A stretch of DNA of 64,000 nt, taken from contig CABUQZ010000001.1 of the NCBI GenBank assembly GCA_902493795.1, forward strand, positions 62,001 through 126,000, read 5' to 3'. A program made the position numbers and the translations under genes. This document shows positions 36,341 to 44,140 of the stretch, one piece after another. The notes under the pieces are model-generated. The model worked only from the letters and a program-made list of their open reading frames with translations. It was not told the DNA's origin and searched no databases. The first letter of the stretch is position 1. Each line of letters begins with the position of its first letter. Source of the DNA: an uncultured Clostridium sp. (GTDB lineage: Bacteria; Bacillota_I; Bacilli_A; RF39; UBA660).

Positions 36341-36815
36341 TACAAGGAGTAAAAAAAGAAAGTTTGAAAAAAATAAGTTTTGAACAATTCAAAATAGACA
36401 TTAAAGATGATAAAAAATTATATGATGCATACAATTTACCAAAAAGAAGTACATTGTATGCAGCAGGTTATGATTTTGAAGCTATTGAACCTTTTACAAT
36501 AAAATCTGGGGAAATAAAAAAATCCCAACTGGAATAAAAGCTACAATGGAAAATGATGAGGTATTATTATTAATTGTTAGGAGTAGTCAAGGATTTACTT
36601 ATAACCTTAGAATGTGTAATCAAGTTGGGGTAATAGATAAAGATTATTTCAACAACAAAGATAACGAAGGACATATTTGGATAAAACTCAAAAATGAAGG
36701 CGATAAAGACTATGTCGTTTCAAAACATGATAGAATTATTCAAGGACTATTTATAAAATATTTATTAACAGATGACGATATTAAACCAATAAAAGAAAGA
36801 AAAACAAATCTTTAA
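36328..36815 (+). pseudogene. dUTPase-family gene split by a -1 shift at A_AAA_AAA
   Basis: Two frames make one dUTPase-like protein. Frame 1 (to stop 36535-36537) has the family N-terminus SFEQFKIDI and motif I AGYDFEA; after a -1 shift at A_AAA_AAA (36516-36522) reading continues ATC CCA ACT GGA, giving IPTGIKA and then motif II RSSQGF, motif III NQVGVIDKDY and motif IV HDRIIQG. The heptamer is in the correct phase for programmed slippage, with a GGGG just upstream, but a lost A in an 8-A run or a sequencing error would look the same. Motif V (GGFGSTG), which closes on the nucleotide, is absent. Start unclear: ATG 36328 is inside a terminator, TTG 36364 is 14 bases from an AAGGAG. Confidence 0.75.
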
Positions 36816-36848
36816 GAATATTCTTTCTTTTAATTTTTAGGAGGAAAC

Positions 36849-37601
36849 ATGTTTATAGATACCCATTGTCATATATCAAAAGATGATTATGAAGACGTTG
36901 AAACAGTAATAAAAAAAGCAAAAGAAAACAATGTAGGAACGTTATTACTATGCGGATGCGATAAAAAAGGAATAAAAGAAGCAATAGAAATAGCAAAATC
37001 ACACGATAATATATATTTAGAAATTGGTTATCATCCAAGCGAGACGAACACAACTACTGATGAAGACTTAGAAGAGTTAAAAAAACTAGCACAAAATCCT
37101 AAAGTAGTTGCAATTGGAGAAATAGGGCTAGATTATCACTGGGAAAAAGAAAATAAAGAAGAACAGAAAAAATTATTTAGAAAGCAAATTAATATTGCAA
37201 AAGAATTAAAACTTCCAATAGTAATTCACACTAGAGATGCTTTTCAAGATACTTATGACATACTAAAAGAAGAAAATCACTATGGAGATATTCACTGTTT
37301 TAGTGGAAATAAAGAAAATGCAAAAATGTATATTTCTTTAGGATATTATTTAGGTATAGGGGGTGTGTTAACTTTTAAAAATACTAATCTAACTGAAACT
37401 TTAAAGGATATACCACTAGAAAGAATTTTACTAGAAACGGACTGTCCATACCTTACTCCAGAACCATATAGAAAAGAAAAAAACGAACCAATGTATATTC
37501 CTGTAATAGCTAAAAAAATAAGTGAAGTTCTTGATAAAGATATAAATGAAGTAGAAAAAACTATATGTAATAACACAATTACTCTTTTTAAATTAAAGTA
37601 A
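36849..37601 (+). CDS. tatD: TatD-family metal-dependent DNase
   Basis: TIM-barrel hydrolase with two metals; homologues trim DNA or RNA 3' ends. FIDTHCHIS has the HxH ligands at about residues 6-8, EIGLDYHW the bridging Glu near 92, PIVIHTRDA and IHCFSG further His ligands, and ETDCPYLTPEPYR the C-terminal Asp. 250 residues. AGGAGG ribosome site. Equivalent to Bacillus yabD, with the same downstream order (yabE-like, ksgA, yabG, veg, spoVG); metS is missing. Confidence 0.93.
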   Translation: MFIDTHCHISKDDYEDVETVIKKAKENNVGTLLLCGCDKKGIKEAIEIAKSHDNIYLEIGYHPSETNTTTDEDLEELKKLAQNPKVVAIGEIGLDYHWEKENKEEQKKLFRKQINIAKELKLPIVIHTRDAFQDTYDILKEENHYGDIHCFSGNKENAKMYISLGYYLGIGGVLTFKNTNLTETLKDIPLERILLETDCPYLTPEPYRKEKNEPMYIPVIAKKISEVLDKDINEVEKTICNNTITLFKLK

Positions 37602-37611
37602 AATAGTGAAA

Positions 37612-37640
37612 TTGACTATAATTATAATCTGTGCTATGAT
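37612..37640 (+). promoter_or_regulatory. Promoter of 3D-domain protein
   Basis: TTGACT (37612-37617), 17-base spacer ending TGC, TATGAT (37635-37640). Confidence 0.75.
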
Positions 37641-37673
37641 TTTTATATATATGAAAGATAGGTAGCTGATTCT

Positions 37674-38273
37674 ATGAGAAAAAAAAGAACATTAAAGATT
37701 CTAAGAAATGCATCTTTATATACTTTGTATGTAGCATTAATTTTTATAATGTTGTTTAACTTTGGATCAAAAAATAAAATAACTACTTATAATGTTGCTG
37801 GAGTAAGTTCTCTTAATTCTTCACATATGTTAGACAAATACACGCCTAAACCTAAAAAAGAAGAAGTACCGGTTGTTAAATATCCAGTAAACACTAAGTA
37901 TCGTCTTACATCATATTATGCAAATGATGAATTAAATACAGGTGAGTGTACAGGAGCAGGATTCTGTGCATGGGAATTTGGAGTAAATGAAAAAGGTTGG
38001 TATACATACAAAGGAAAGTTAGTTTTAGCAGCAGCAACTACATATTTACAAAACAAATTTGGAACAAAGCCTGGTAAAACATATTTTAAATATTACGATG
38101 AAGTTAACCTAACAATAGATGGGGAAGTATATCAAGGAATTATCCTAGACACATGTGGAGCATGTTATAGAGATGAACGAATTGACTTGTTTGTAAAAGA
38201 TCGTGCAAGTGTAATCGATCGTGGTTACATGGGAAGAAATATGATAGATGTTAAAATAACAAAAAAAAGATAA
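37674..38273 (+). CDS. Cell-wall 3D/double-psi barrel protein (YabE-like position)
   Basis: 199 residues: basic N-terminus and one membrane segment (about 14-29), a linker with lysine and proline, then an extracellular barrel. The barrel contains LTSYYAND, GECTGAGFCAW, and IILDTCGACYRDERIDLFV, where D-x-C-G-x-C and R-I-D-L-F-V match the 3D/RlpA-type pattern of cell-wall lytic proteins. In Bacillus the yabE gene (G5, 3D domains) is in this place; here only the barrel remains. Four cysteines suggest disulfides. Catalytic activity is not proven. Confidence 0.72.
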   Translation: MRKKRTLKILRNASLYTLYVALIFIMLFNFGSKNKITTYNVAGVSSLNSSHMLDKYTPKPKKEEVPVVKYPVNTKYRLTSYYANDELNTGECTGAGFCAWEFGVNEKGWYTYKGKLVLAAATTYLQNKFGTKPGKTYFKYYDEVNLTIDGEVYQGIILDTCGACYRDERIDLFVKDRASVIDRGYMGRNMIDVKITKKR

Positions 38274-38297
38274 ATCTGAATTTATTCAGGTTTTTTT
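38272..38297 (+). terminator. Terminator after 3D-domain gene
   Basis: AAATCTGAA / TTCAGGTTT stem with a TTTA loop and T run. Confidence 0.8.
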
Positions 38298-38310
38298 AAA
38301 AGGAAGAAAT

Positions 38311-39093
38311 ATGATAGAACATAATTTTAAGAAAAAATTTGGTCAAAACTTTTTAAAGGATAAAAATATTTTAAAGAAAATAGCGGAACTTGCTCCATCT
38401 AATAAAGATGATTTAATAATAGAGGTTGGTCCAGGTGCTGGAGCTTTAACTGAAGAAATATTAAAAAAATCGAAAGTTCTAGCTTATGAAATAGATAAAG
38501 ATTTAGAGGAAAGATTAAGAGAAAAATTTCAAGATAATGATTTTAATCTAATTATAGATGATTTTTTAAATAGAAATTTAACACAAGACTTAAAAGAATA
38601 TAAATACAATAAATTATATGTAGTAGCAAATCTTCCTTACTATATAACAACACCAATAATAAATAAACTAATAGAAGAAGAATTAGACATAGATAAAATG
38701 GTATTTATGGTTCAAAAAGAAGTAGGAGAGCGTTTTAGTGCTAAAGTAGGTACTAGGGATTATTCTTCTATCACAGTATTTTTAAATTACTATTATGACA
38801 TAAAAAAAGAATTTGTAGTCTCAAGACATTGTTTCTTTCCAACACCAAATGTCGATAGCATAATAATATCTCTTACAAAGAAAAAAAATCAAATACCAGT
38901 AAAAAACAAAGAGTTATTTTTTAAATTAATAAGAGAATCTTTTACTCAAAAAAGGAAAACATTAAAAAATAACCTAAGAAATTATGATTTTACAAAAATA
39001 GAAAAAGTTTTGGAAAAACACAATTTACCTAGTGATGTAAGAGCAGAAAACATACCAATTGAGGTATTTGTAGATATAAGTAATGAATTATAA
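38311..39093 (+). CDS. rsmA: 16S rRNA adenine-1518/1519 dimethyltransferase RsmA (KsgA)
   Basis: Dimethylates two adjacent adenines in helix 45 of 16S rRNA. KFGQNFLKD at about residue 8, SAM motif EVGPGAGALTEEIL near 40, catalytic NLPYYITTP near 107 and FTQKRKTLKNNL in the C-terminal lobe. 260 residues. AGGAAG ribosome site. The rnmV gene that normally precedes it is missing. Confidence 0.96.
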   Translation: MIEHNFKKKFGQNFLKDKNILKKIAELAPSNKDDLIIEVGPGAGALTEEILKKSKVLAYEIDKDLEERLREKFQDNDFNLIIDDFLNRNLTQDLKEYKYNKLYVVANLPYYITTPIINKLIEEELDIDKMVFMVQKEVGERFSAKVGTRDYSSITVFLNYYYDIKKEFVVSRHCFFPTPNVDSIIISLTKKKNQIPVKNKELFFKLIRESFTQKRKTLKNNLRNYDFTKIEKVLEKHNLPSDVRAENIPIEVFVDISNEL

Positions 39094-39146
39094 AATTGTA
39101 ATAATTATTTAAAGTAAATGCATATAATCTTAAAGGAGATGATTAT

Positions 39147-39905
39147 ATGCTTTTTTCAATTGGAGATTACGTAAGTAGAAATTCTCATAACAATGATATT
39201 GTATTTAAGATTAAAAGAATAGATGGAAAAACTGCGATACTAGAAGGTGTAGAAGAAAGACTAATTGCAGATAGTGATTTAACTGATTTAAAAAAAGAAA
39301 TAGAACTTCTTAACGATGATGATGAACGGCTAGAAGAAATATTTCAAAATACCAGGCTAGATAGAGGAGAGTATTTTTATCTTCCTGGTAAAATACTACA
39401 CATTGATGCAGATAAAGAGTATTTAGAAAGATGTATGAAACTTTATAAAAAAATGCATATAATGTCTTATGGAATTGTAATAGATGAAAAAGAAATAGAA
39501 AATGTTATAACAGATTATTTAAATAAAATTAATCCAGACATCTTAGTAATAACAGGTCATGATGCATTAATAGGAAATAGAGAATATAAAAATAGCAAAA
39601 ATTTCATAAATAGTATTTATAAAGCGAGACAATATGAAAAAAGTCACGATAAATTAATAATAATCGCAGGTGCTTGCCAATCAAACTACGAGGAACTTAT
39701 AAAAGCAGGTGCAAATTTTGCAAGTAGTCCTAAAAGAATAAACATACATGCACTAGATCCTGGTATTATTGCAAGTAAAATAGCATTATCAGATAAAAAT
39801 AAACCTCTAGATTTAATTGAAATAATTAATAGTACTAAATATAAAGAGGAAGGGTTTGGTGGAATCATAACTAATGGAACTATGTATCAGGGGTACCCAA
39901 GATGA
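39147..39905 (+). CDS. yabG: Sporulation protease YabG
   Basis: Sporulation-specific peptidase that processes spore coat proteins (SafA, SpoIVA partners) in Bacillus and preproSleC in Clostridioides. Family features: FSIGDYVSR at the start, GKILHIDADKEYLERC near 83, ITGHDALIG near 135, AGACQSNYEELIKAGANFASSPKRINIHALDP split over about 172-205. 252 residues, a little short of the usual ~290. TGA stop overlaps veg by 4 bases. Positioned between ksgA and veg as in Bacillus. Implies a sporulating organism. Confidence 0.93.
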   Translation: MLFSIGDYVSRNSHNNDIVFKIKRIDGKTAILEGVEERLIADSDLTDLKKEIELLNDDDERLEEIFQNTRLDRGEYFYLPGKILHIDADKEYLERCMKLYKKMHIMSYGIVIDEKEIENVITDYLNKINPDILVITGHDALIGNREYKNSKNFINSIYKARQYEKSHDKLIIIAGACQSNYEELIKAGANFASSPKRINIHALDPGIIASKIALSDKNKPLDLIEIINSTKYKEEGFGGIITNGTMYQGYPR

Positions 39906-40117
39906 ATAAACAGAGGATGATTGAGGAAATAGAGAAGTATCGTGGTAAGTTAGTTAGATTTAAATATAATGGTTCTAGAAATCAGACAGAAGAGTTTTAT
40001 GGAACCATAGAAAATACTTATAACTCAATATTTACAATAAAAATAAAAGACTCGAATTCAATTAAATCATTTTCATATAATGATGTTATTAATAAAACAC
40101 TACAAATTTTTATATAA
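39902..40117 (+). CDS. veg: Veg family protein
   Basis: Small Sm-like protein; Bacillus Veg affects biofilm matrix genes and spore outgrowth. 71 residues, with IEKYRGKLVRFKYNGSR and an F-Y-G-T-I-E-N-T-Y core as in the family. Its ATG overlaps the yabG stop (ATGA). In Bacillus veg has its own very strong promoter; none is evident here, so it may depend on yabG transcription. Confidence 0.9.
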   Translation: MNKQRMIEEIEKYRGKLVRFKYNGSRNQTEEFYGTIENTYNSIFTIKIKDSNSIKSFSYNDVINKTLQIFI

Positions 40118-40132
40118 ATTGTTTGCATTTTC

Positions 40133-40161
40133 TTGCATTTTATATTACGATTATATTATAA
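40133..40161 (+). promoter_or_regulatory. Probable promoter of spoVG
   Basis: TTGCAT (40133-40138), 17-base spacer, TTATAA (40156-40161). A direct repeat of TTGCATTTT overlaps the -35 element. In Bacillus spoVG is sigma-H-driven; no clear sigma-H match was seen. Confidence 0.5.
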
Positions 40162-40195
40162 GGTTATAGAAACTTTATGGATGGGGAGGATTCTA

Positions 40196-40486
40196 ATGGA
40201 GATTACATCAGTAAGAGTTAAAAGAGAAGAACGCGAAGGTTCTCATATGAAGGGTAGAGCTTCTGTTGTTATTGACAACGGTCTTGCAATTCACAACATT
40301 CGTATCATTGAAGGAAAGAACGGATTGTTTATAGCTATGCCTAGCACTTCTAGAGAAGTTGAGAATGAAGAAGGAGAAACAGTAACAGTTCATCGTGATA
40401 TTGTACACCCAATCAATCCTGAAATCAGAGCTATGTTCGAAGAAAAGATTCTTAAAGCTTACGAAGAAGCAGAAGAAACTGAATAA
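40196..40486 (+). CDS. spoVG: Septation/RNA-binding regulator SpoVG
   Basis: Nucleic-acid-binding global regulator involved in cortex formation, septation and virulence genes in various Firmicutes. MEITSVRVKR, KGRASVVIDN, IHNIRIIEGKNGLFIAMPS and HRDIVHPI are the family blocks. 96 residues. ATG 40196 with GGGGAGGA six bases upstream; the longer in-frame start lies over the promoter and is rejected. Codon choice is less AT-extreme than its neighbours, as expected for high expression. Confidence 0.96.
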   Translation: MEITSVRVKREEREGSHMKGRASVVIDNGLAIHNIRIIEGKNGLFIAMPSTSREVENEEGETVTVHRDIVHPINPEIRAMFEEKILKAYEEAEETE

Positions 40487-40493
40487 GAATAAT

Positions 40494-40516
40494 AAAAGGC
40501 CAAATGGTCTTTTTAT
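40494..40516 (+). terminator. Terminator after spoVG
   Basis: AAAAGGCC-aaat-GGTCTTTTT hairpin. Confidence 0.85.
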
Positions 40517-40709
40517 TTTGTAGGAAAGTAATATTATTCATGTTTAAAATTTATAAAAAACAATTGAATTTTAAGTCTATAAATGATAGATGATACTTAT
40601 CAATAAAGTAAATTATTTGAGTGGTGACGCCCAAAGTGGTTAAAAATATTTATTTTAATCTTTTGCATAATAACTTGTACTAGTCATATATTTTAATAGG
40701 AGGACTAGT

Positions 40710-41000
40710 ATGGAAAAAATAGATAGTGTAATTACAAACTATAATCATGGAATATCACTAGCAGAACGAAAGAATCTTCTAGTATCAGGTGTAAAAAAAA
40801 TTGAAAATTTTGACGAAGAAGAATTTTTGATGGAAACAACAATGGGCTTTCTTGTAGTAAAAGGGGAAGACTTAGAACTTATTAAACTAGATACAATGCA
40901 AGGTAATGTTTCAATTAAAGGAAAAATAAACTCTATGGATTATATAGAAGAGACAAAATCAAAAGATAGTCAAGGAATATTCAACAGGTTATTTAAATAA
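40710..41000 (+). CDS. yabP: Spore morphogenesis protein YabP
   Basis: Sigma-E-regulated sporulation protein in Bacillus, needed with YabQ for spore formation. HGISLAERKNLLVSGVKKIENFDEEEFLMETTMG matches the family in blocks (about 12-45), followed by GFLVVKGEDLELIKLD and IKGKINSMDY. 96 residues. AGGAGG ribosome site. Start of yabQ overlaps its stop. The preceding 220 bases have no gene. Confidence 0.92.
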   Translation: MEKIDSVITNYNHGISLAERKNLLVSGVKKIENFDEEEFLMETTMGFLVVKGEDLELIKLDTMQGNVSIKGKINSMDYIEETKSKDSQGIFNRLFK

Positions 41001-41296
41001 TGAATTTAGAAACACAAATACAATCATTGATTGTATCATTAGTCTACGGGCTATTTTACTCATTACTATATAATCTTTTTTATGCATTTTTGTATTGCCG
41101 TAACAAAGTATTTAGAATAATAACCAATATTGTATTTAATATTAGCCTAACAATTCTATTTTTCTATATAATGTATTTAATAAACTACGGAAGCATTCAC
41201 ATCTATTTTACATTGTTTTTTCTTTTGGGATTTTTCATTGGAAATAGAAAGACAATATTAGTAAGAACACATTTTAAGACAAAGAAAAGAGTGTAA
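41000..41296 (+). CDS. yabQ: Spore cortex protein YabQ
   Basis: Integral membrane protein of 98 residues with about four hydrophobic segments, coupled to yabP by a 1-base overlap. Bacillus YabQ sits in the outer forespore membrane and is required for cortex synthesis. Sequence alone is weak; the pairing with YabP, the topology and the GLFYSLLYNLFY segment near the N-terminus support the call. divIC, which follows yabQ in Bacillus, is absent. Confidence 0.82.
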   Translation: MNLETQIQSLIVSLVYGLFYSLLYNLFYAFLYCRNKVFRIITNIVFNISLTILFFYIMYLINYGSIHIYFTLFFLLGFFIGNRKTILVRTHFKTKKRV

Positions 41297-41311
41297 TCTT
41301 TTCTTTTATTT
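41281..41311 (+). terminator. Terminator at yabQ stop
   Basis: AAAGAAAAGA / TCTTTTCTTT perfect stem with GTGTAA (the last yabQ codon and stop) as loop, then ATTTT. Confidence 0.75.
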
Positions 41312-41350
41312 TATCGTCTATCATTGTATAATATAGGAAATGGAGGGTCT

Positions 41351-42322
41351 ATGAAATTATTAGATTACACAACAAAAATAAATGAGATGATAGATAATGC
41401 ATCTAATATATTCATAACTGCACATAGGTATTTAGACCTAGATGCTTTAGGTAGTGCTATCGGAGTATACGAATATGTTAAAGCAAGAGGAAAAAGAGCC
41501 ACAGTAATTATTAACGATATTAGAAAAGAAAAAGGTGTTAATAAAGTTTTAAATGAAATAAAAGATAAATATGTTATCAAAAGAAGCTCTAAAATAAAAA
41601 ATAAAATAAATGATAATAGTCTTTTAATTGTAGTTGATACTAGTAAAGATTATTTATTACAAGATAGTCATTTACTAGATTTAATTGACAATGTTATTGT
41701 AATAGATCATCATGATGTTAACAAAAATACGATAAAAAAGGGATTAGTAATAATAGATGAAGATACATCGAGTACATGTGAAATGATGACAGAGTTTCTT
41801 TATCAAGAAAAAATTACACTAAATAAGCAAATTGCAACCCTATTACTAGCAGGTATAGTATTAGATACAAACAACTTTGTTATAAAGACAACAAAAGATA
41901 CATACAAAGCAAGTTATCTTTTAGCAGAGCAAGGTGCAAATCCACAATACGTTCAGTATTTGTTAAAGCAAGATATAAAAAGCTATGTCGAAAGACAAAA
42001 AGTAATAACAAATGTTAAACAGATAAAAAATATAGCAATATCAATAGGAAAATCAACTGTTAAATATAGAAGAGAAGACCTTGCTAAAATATCTGATGCA
42101 CTTTTGCAATTTGATAAAATAGAAGCATCTTTTGTAGTAGGAAAGCTAGAAAACAATGCAACAGGGGTAAGTGCTAGATCTCTTGGAAAGATAAATGTTG
42201 GAAAAATACTAGAACATTTTAATGGTGGAGGAGATGAAAATGAAGCAGGAGCCTACATTGAAAATAAAAATCTTAGAGAAGTAGAAAAAGAATTATATAA
42301 TATTATTAAATCTCTAAATTAG
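41351..42322 (+). CDS. DHH-DHHA1 phosphoesterase in the GdpP position
   Basis: 323 residues, soluble. ITAHRYLDLDALGSA near 26 and VIDHHDV near 115 give the DHH metal site; LLAGIVLDTNNF and ARSLGKINVGKILEHFNGGGDENEAGA (blocks) complete DHH and DHHA1. The gene sits directly before rplI and dnaB, the place of gdpP in Bacillus, and resembles the C-terminal half of GdpP, the c-di-AMP phosphodiesterase. The two membrane helices, PAS and degenerate GGDEF domains of GdpP are missing. Could act on c-di-AMP, pApA or nanoRNA; sequence does not decide. ATG 41351 with GGAGGG upstream. Confidence 0.85.
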   Translation: MKLLDYTTKINEMIDNASNIFITAHRYLDLDALGSAIGVYEYVKARGKRATVIINDIRKEKGVNKVLNEIKDKYVIKRSSKIKNKINDNSLLIVVDTSKDYLLQDSHLLDLIDNVIVIDHHDVNKNTIKKGLVIIDEDTSSTCEMMTEFLYQEKITLNKQIATLLLAGIVLDTNNFVIKTTKDTYKASYLLAEQGANPQYVQYLLKQDIKSYVERQKVITNVKQIKNIAISIGKSTVKYRREDLAKISDALLQFDKIEASFVVGKLENNATGVSARSLGKINVGKILEHFNGGGDENEAGAYIENKNLREVEKELYNIIKSLN

Positions 42323-42334
42323 AAAGGAGAACAT

Positions 42335-42775
42335 ATGAAAGTAATTTTTATTAAAGACCTTAGAGGACAAGGTAAAAGAGGAGAAATTAAAGAAGTTAAG
42401 GATGGTTATGCTGAAAACTTCTTGATTAAAAAGGGCTATGCTCAAAAATTAACTGAACAAACATATAGCAATTATCAAGCTGAAAAAAAAGAAGAAGAAG
42501 CCCAAGATGCTAAACTAAGAAAAGAAGCAGAGGAAACAAAGAAAAAGTTAACAGAAATTGAATTAGTGTTTAAGGTTAAAACAGGAGCACAAGATAGAGT
42601 CTTTGGAAGTATAAGTACAAAACAAATAAAAGAAGAACTTGAAAAGAAGAAAATAATAATTGATAAAAAGCAAATTAACCTTGATGAAGGATTATCTTCA
42701 ATTGGATACCACAATGTTGAGATAGTTCTTTATAAGGATGTAGTAGGAATAGTAAAAGTAAAATTGGAAAAGTAG
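42335..42775 (+). CDS. rplI: 50S ribosomal protein L9
   Basis: Binds 23S rRNA domain V region. The N-domain MKVIFIKDLRGQGKRGEIKEVKDGYAENFL (in blocks) is typical, then the long lysine/glutamate helix (about 45-75) and the C-terminal domain (FGSISTKQI, GYHNVEIVLY). 146 residues. Ribosome site AAAGGAG. The stop is immediately followed by the dnaB leader, as in Bacillus. Confidence 0.96.
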   Translation: MKVIFIKDLRGQGKRGEIKEVKDGYAENFLIKKGYAQKLTEQTYSNYQAEKKEEEAQDAKLRKEAEETKKKLTEIELVFKVKTGAQDRVFGSISTKQIKEELEKKKIIIDKKQINLDEGLSSIGYHNVEIVLYKDVVGIVKVKLEK

Positions 42776-42784
42776 GTGATTAAT

Positions 42785-44140
42785 TTGGCAGTAAAAGAAA
42801 TACCTAGTAATATGGAGGCAGAACAATCAGTCTTAGGATCTATGTTCCTATCTAGTTTTGCTCTTCAAAAAGCATGTGATGAATTACAACCACAGTCCTT
42901 TTACTTTGACAATAACTCCAAAATATTTTCTACAATGCAAGAAATGCATAATAAGGGAATTCCTTTAGATGCAACAACTGTAACAACAGAACTAAAAAAC
43001 AAAGAATTGTTAGATCAAGTTGGAGGAATTGAATATTTAACAGAAATATTTAATATCGTTCCAACTGCAGCTAATGTAGAGCAATATATAAAAATAGTTG
43101 AAGAAACAGCCCTACAAAGAAGACTAATAGATGTTTCAACTGATATTGCAACAAATGCCTATGATAAGTCAGTTGATATCAATACAATTCTTGATGAAGC
43201 AGAAAGAAAAATATTAAGTGTAGTAAATGGAAGAAGGACTACTGAGTTTAGAGATATTAAAGAAGTTATAGCTTCTACAAAAGCAAACCTAGAAAAACTT
43301 TCTACACAAGATGGTGATGTCACTGGACTTTCAACTGGTTGGGAAAGAATAGACAAGCTTACAACAGGTCTTCACGAAGGAGAGCTAATAATAATAGCTG
43401 CTCGTCCAGCAGTAGGAAAAAGTGCTTGGGCCTTAAATTTGGCGACAAATGCAGCAATTAACTCAAATGCAACAGTAGCAGTATTTAACCTAGAAATGAG
43501 CGCAGAAAGTCTTGCTTCAAGAATGATCGCGTGTATCGGACATGTTGAAGGTTATAAGCTTGCAACAGGACAACTTCAAAATGATTGGGATAAAGTAAAC
43601 GAAGCTTATGCAAAACTTGAAAAGACTAATCTTTTTATAGATGATACACCAGGGATTACAATAGGAGAAATAAGAAGTAAATGTAGAAGGTTGGCAAATT
43701 CAGAAAAAGGTCTTGATTTAGTAATCATAGACTACTTACAGCTAATAACATCAGCAGCAAATTATGGTGGAAATAGACAACAAGAAGTATCAGATATATC
43801 AAGAGCACTAAAACTAATGTCACTAGAATTAAAAGTTCCAGTAGTAGCACTTGCCCAGTTATCTCGTTCAGCTGAACAAAGAAAAGAAAATCCAAGACCT
43901 ATCTTAAGTGACTTAAGAGAATCAGGAGCAATAGAGCAGGATGCCGATATTGTTGTATTCTTATATAGAGAAGACTATTATAAAAAAGAGTTAGATACAA
44001 AAGATCAAGTAAGTGATCTAGAATTCATAATTGCAAAACATCGTAACGGAGCAACAGGAACAGTACCACTAAGGTTTAAGAAAGATATATCTAAATTCTT
44101 CTCAGTCTTTGAAGACCAAAAAGGAGAAGCTAATGAATAA
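42785..44140 (+). CDS. dnaB: Replicative DNA helicase DnaB (DnaC of Bacillus)
   Basis: Hexameric fork helicase. N-terminal primase-binding domain starts IPSNMEAEQSVLGSM; RecA core has Walker A AARPAVGKSAW near 208, GEIRSKCRR and Walker B IIDYLQLI near 318, and LAQLSRSAEQR. About 451 residues. TTG 42785 is taken as start because AGGTGAT lies five bases upstream; the in-frame GTG at 42776 would be inside that ribosome site. Confidence 0.95.
   Translation: MAVKEIPSNMEAEQSVLGSMFLSSFALQKACDELQPQSFYFDNNSKIFSTMQEMHNKGIPLDATTVTTELKNKELLDQVGGIEYLTEIFNIVPTAANVEQYIKIVEETALQRRLIDVSTDIATNAYDKSVDINTILDEAERKILSVVNGRRTTEFRDIKEVIASTKANLEKLSTQDGDVTGLSTGWERIDKLTTGLHEGELIIIAARPAVGKSAWALNLATNAAINSNATVAVFNLEMSAESLASRMIACIGHVEGYKLATGQLQNDWDKVNEAYAKLEKTNLFIDDTPGITIGEIRSKCRRLANSEKGLDLVIIDYLQLITSAANYGGNRQQEVSDISRALKLMSLELKVPVVALAQLSRSAEQRKENPRPILSDLRESGAIEQDADIVVFLYREDYYKKELDTKDQVSDLEFIIAKHRNGATGTVPLRFKKDISKFFSVFEDQKGEANE

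Noticed and set aside
40665..40692. Sigma-E-like promoter before yabP (GCATAAT, 13 bp, CATATATT)
   Set aside because: The predicted start would fall on the ribosome site, leaving no leader; not reliable without mapping.
40520..40709. Riboswitch or small RNA before yabP
   Set aside because: GAGTGGTGACGCCCAAAGTGG looks structured but matches no known riboswitch core I can identify, and no promoter/terminator pair frames it.
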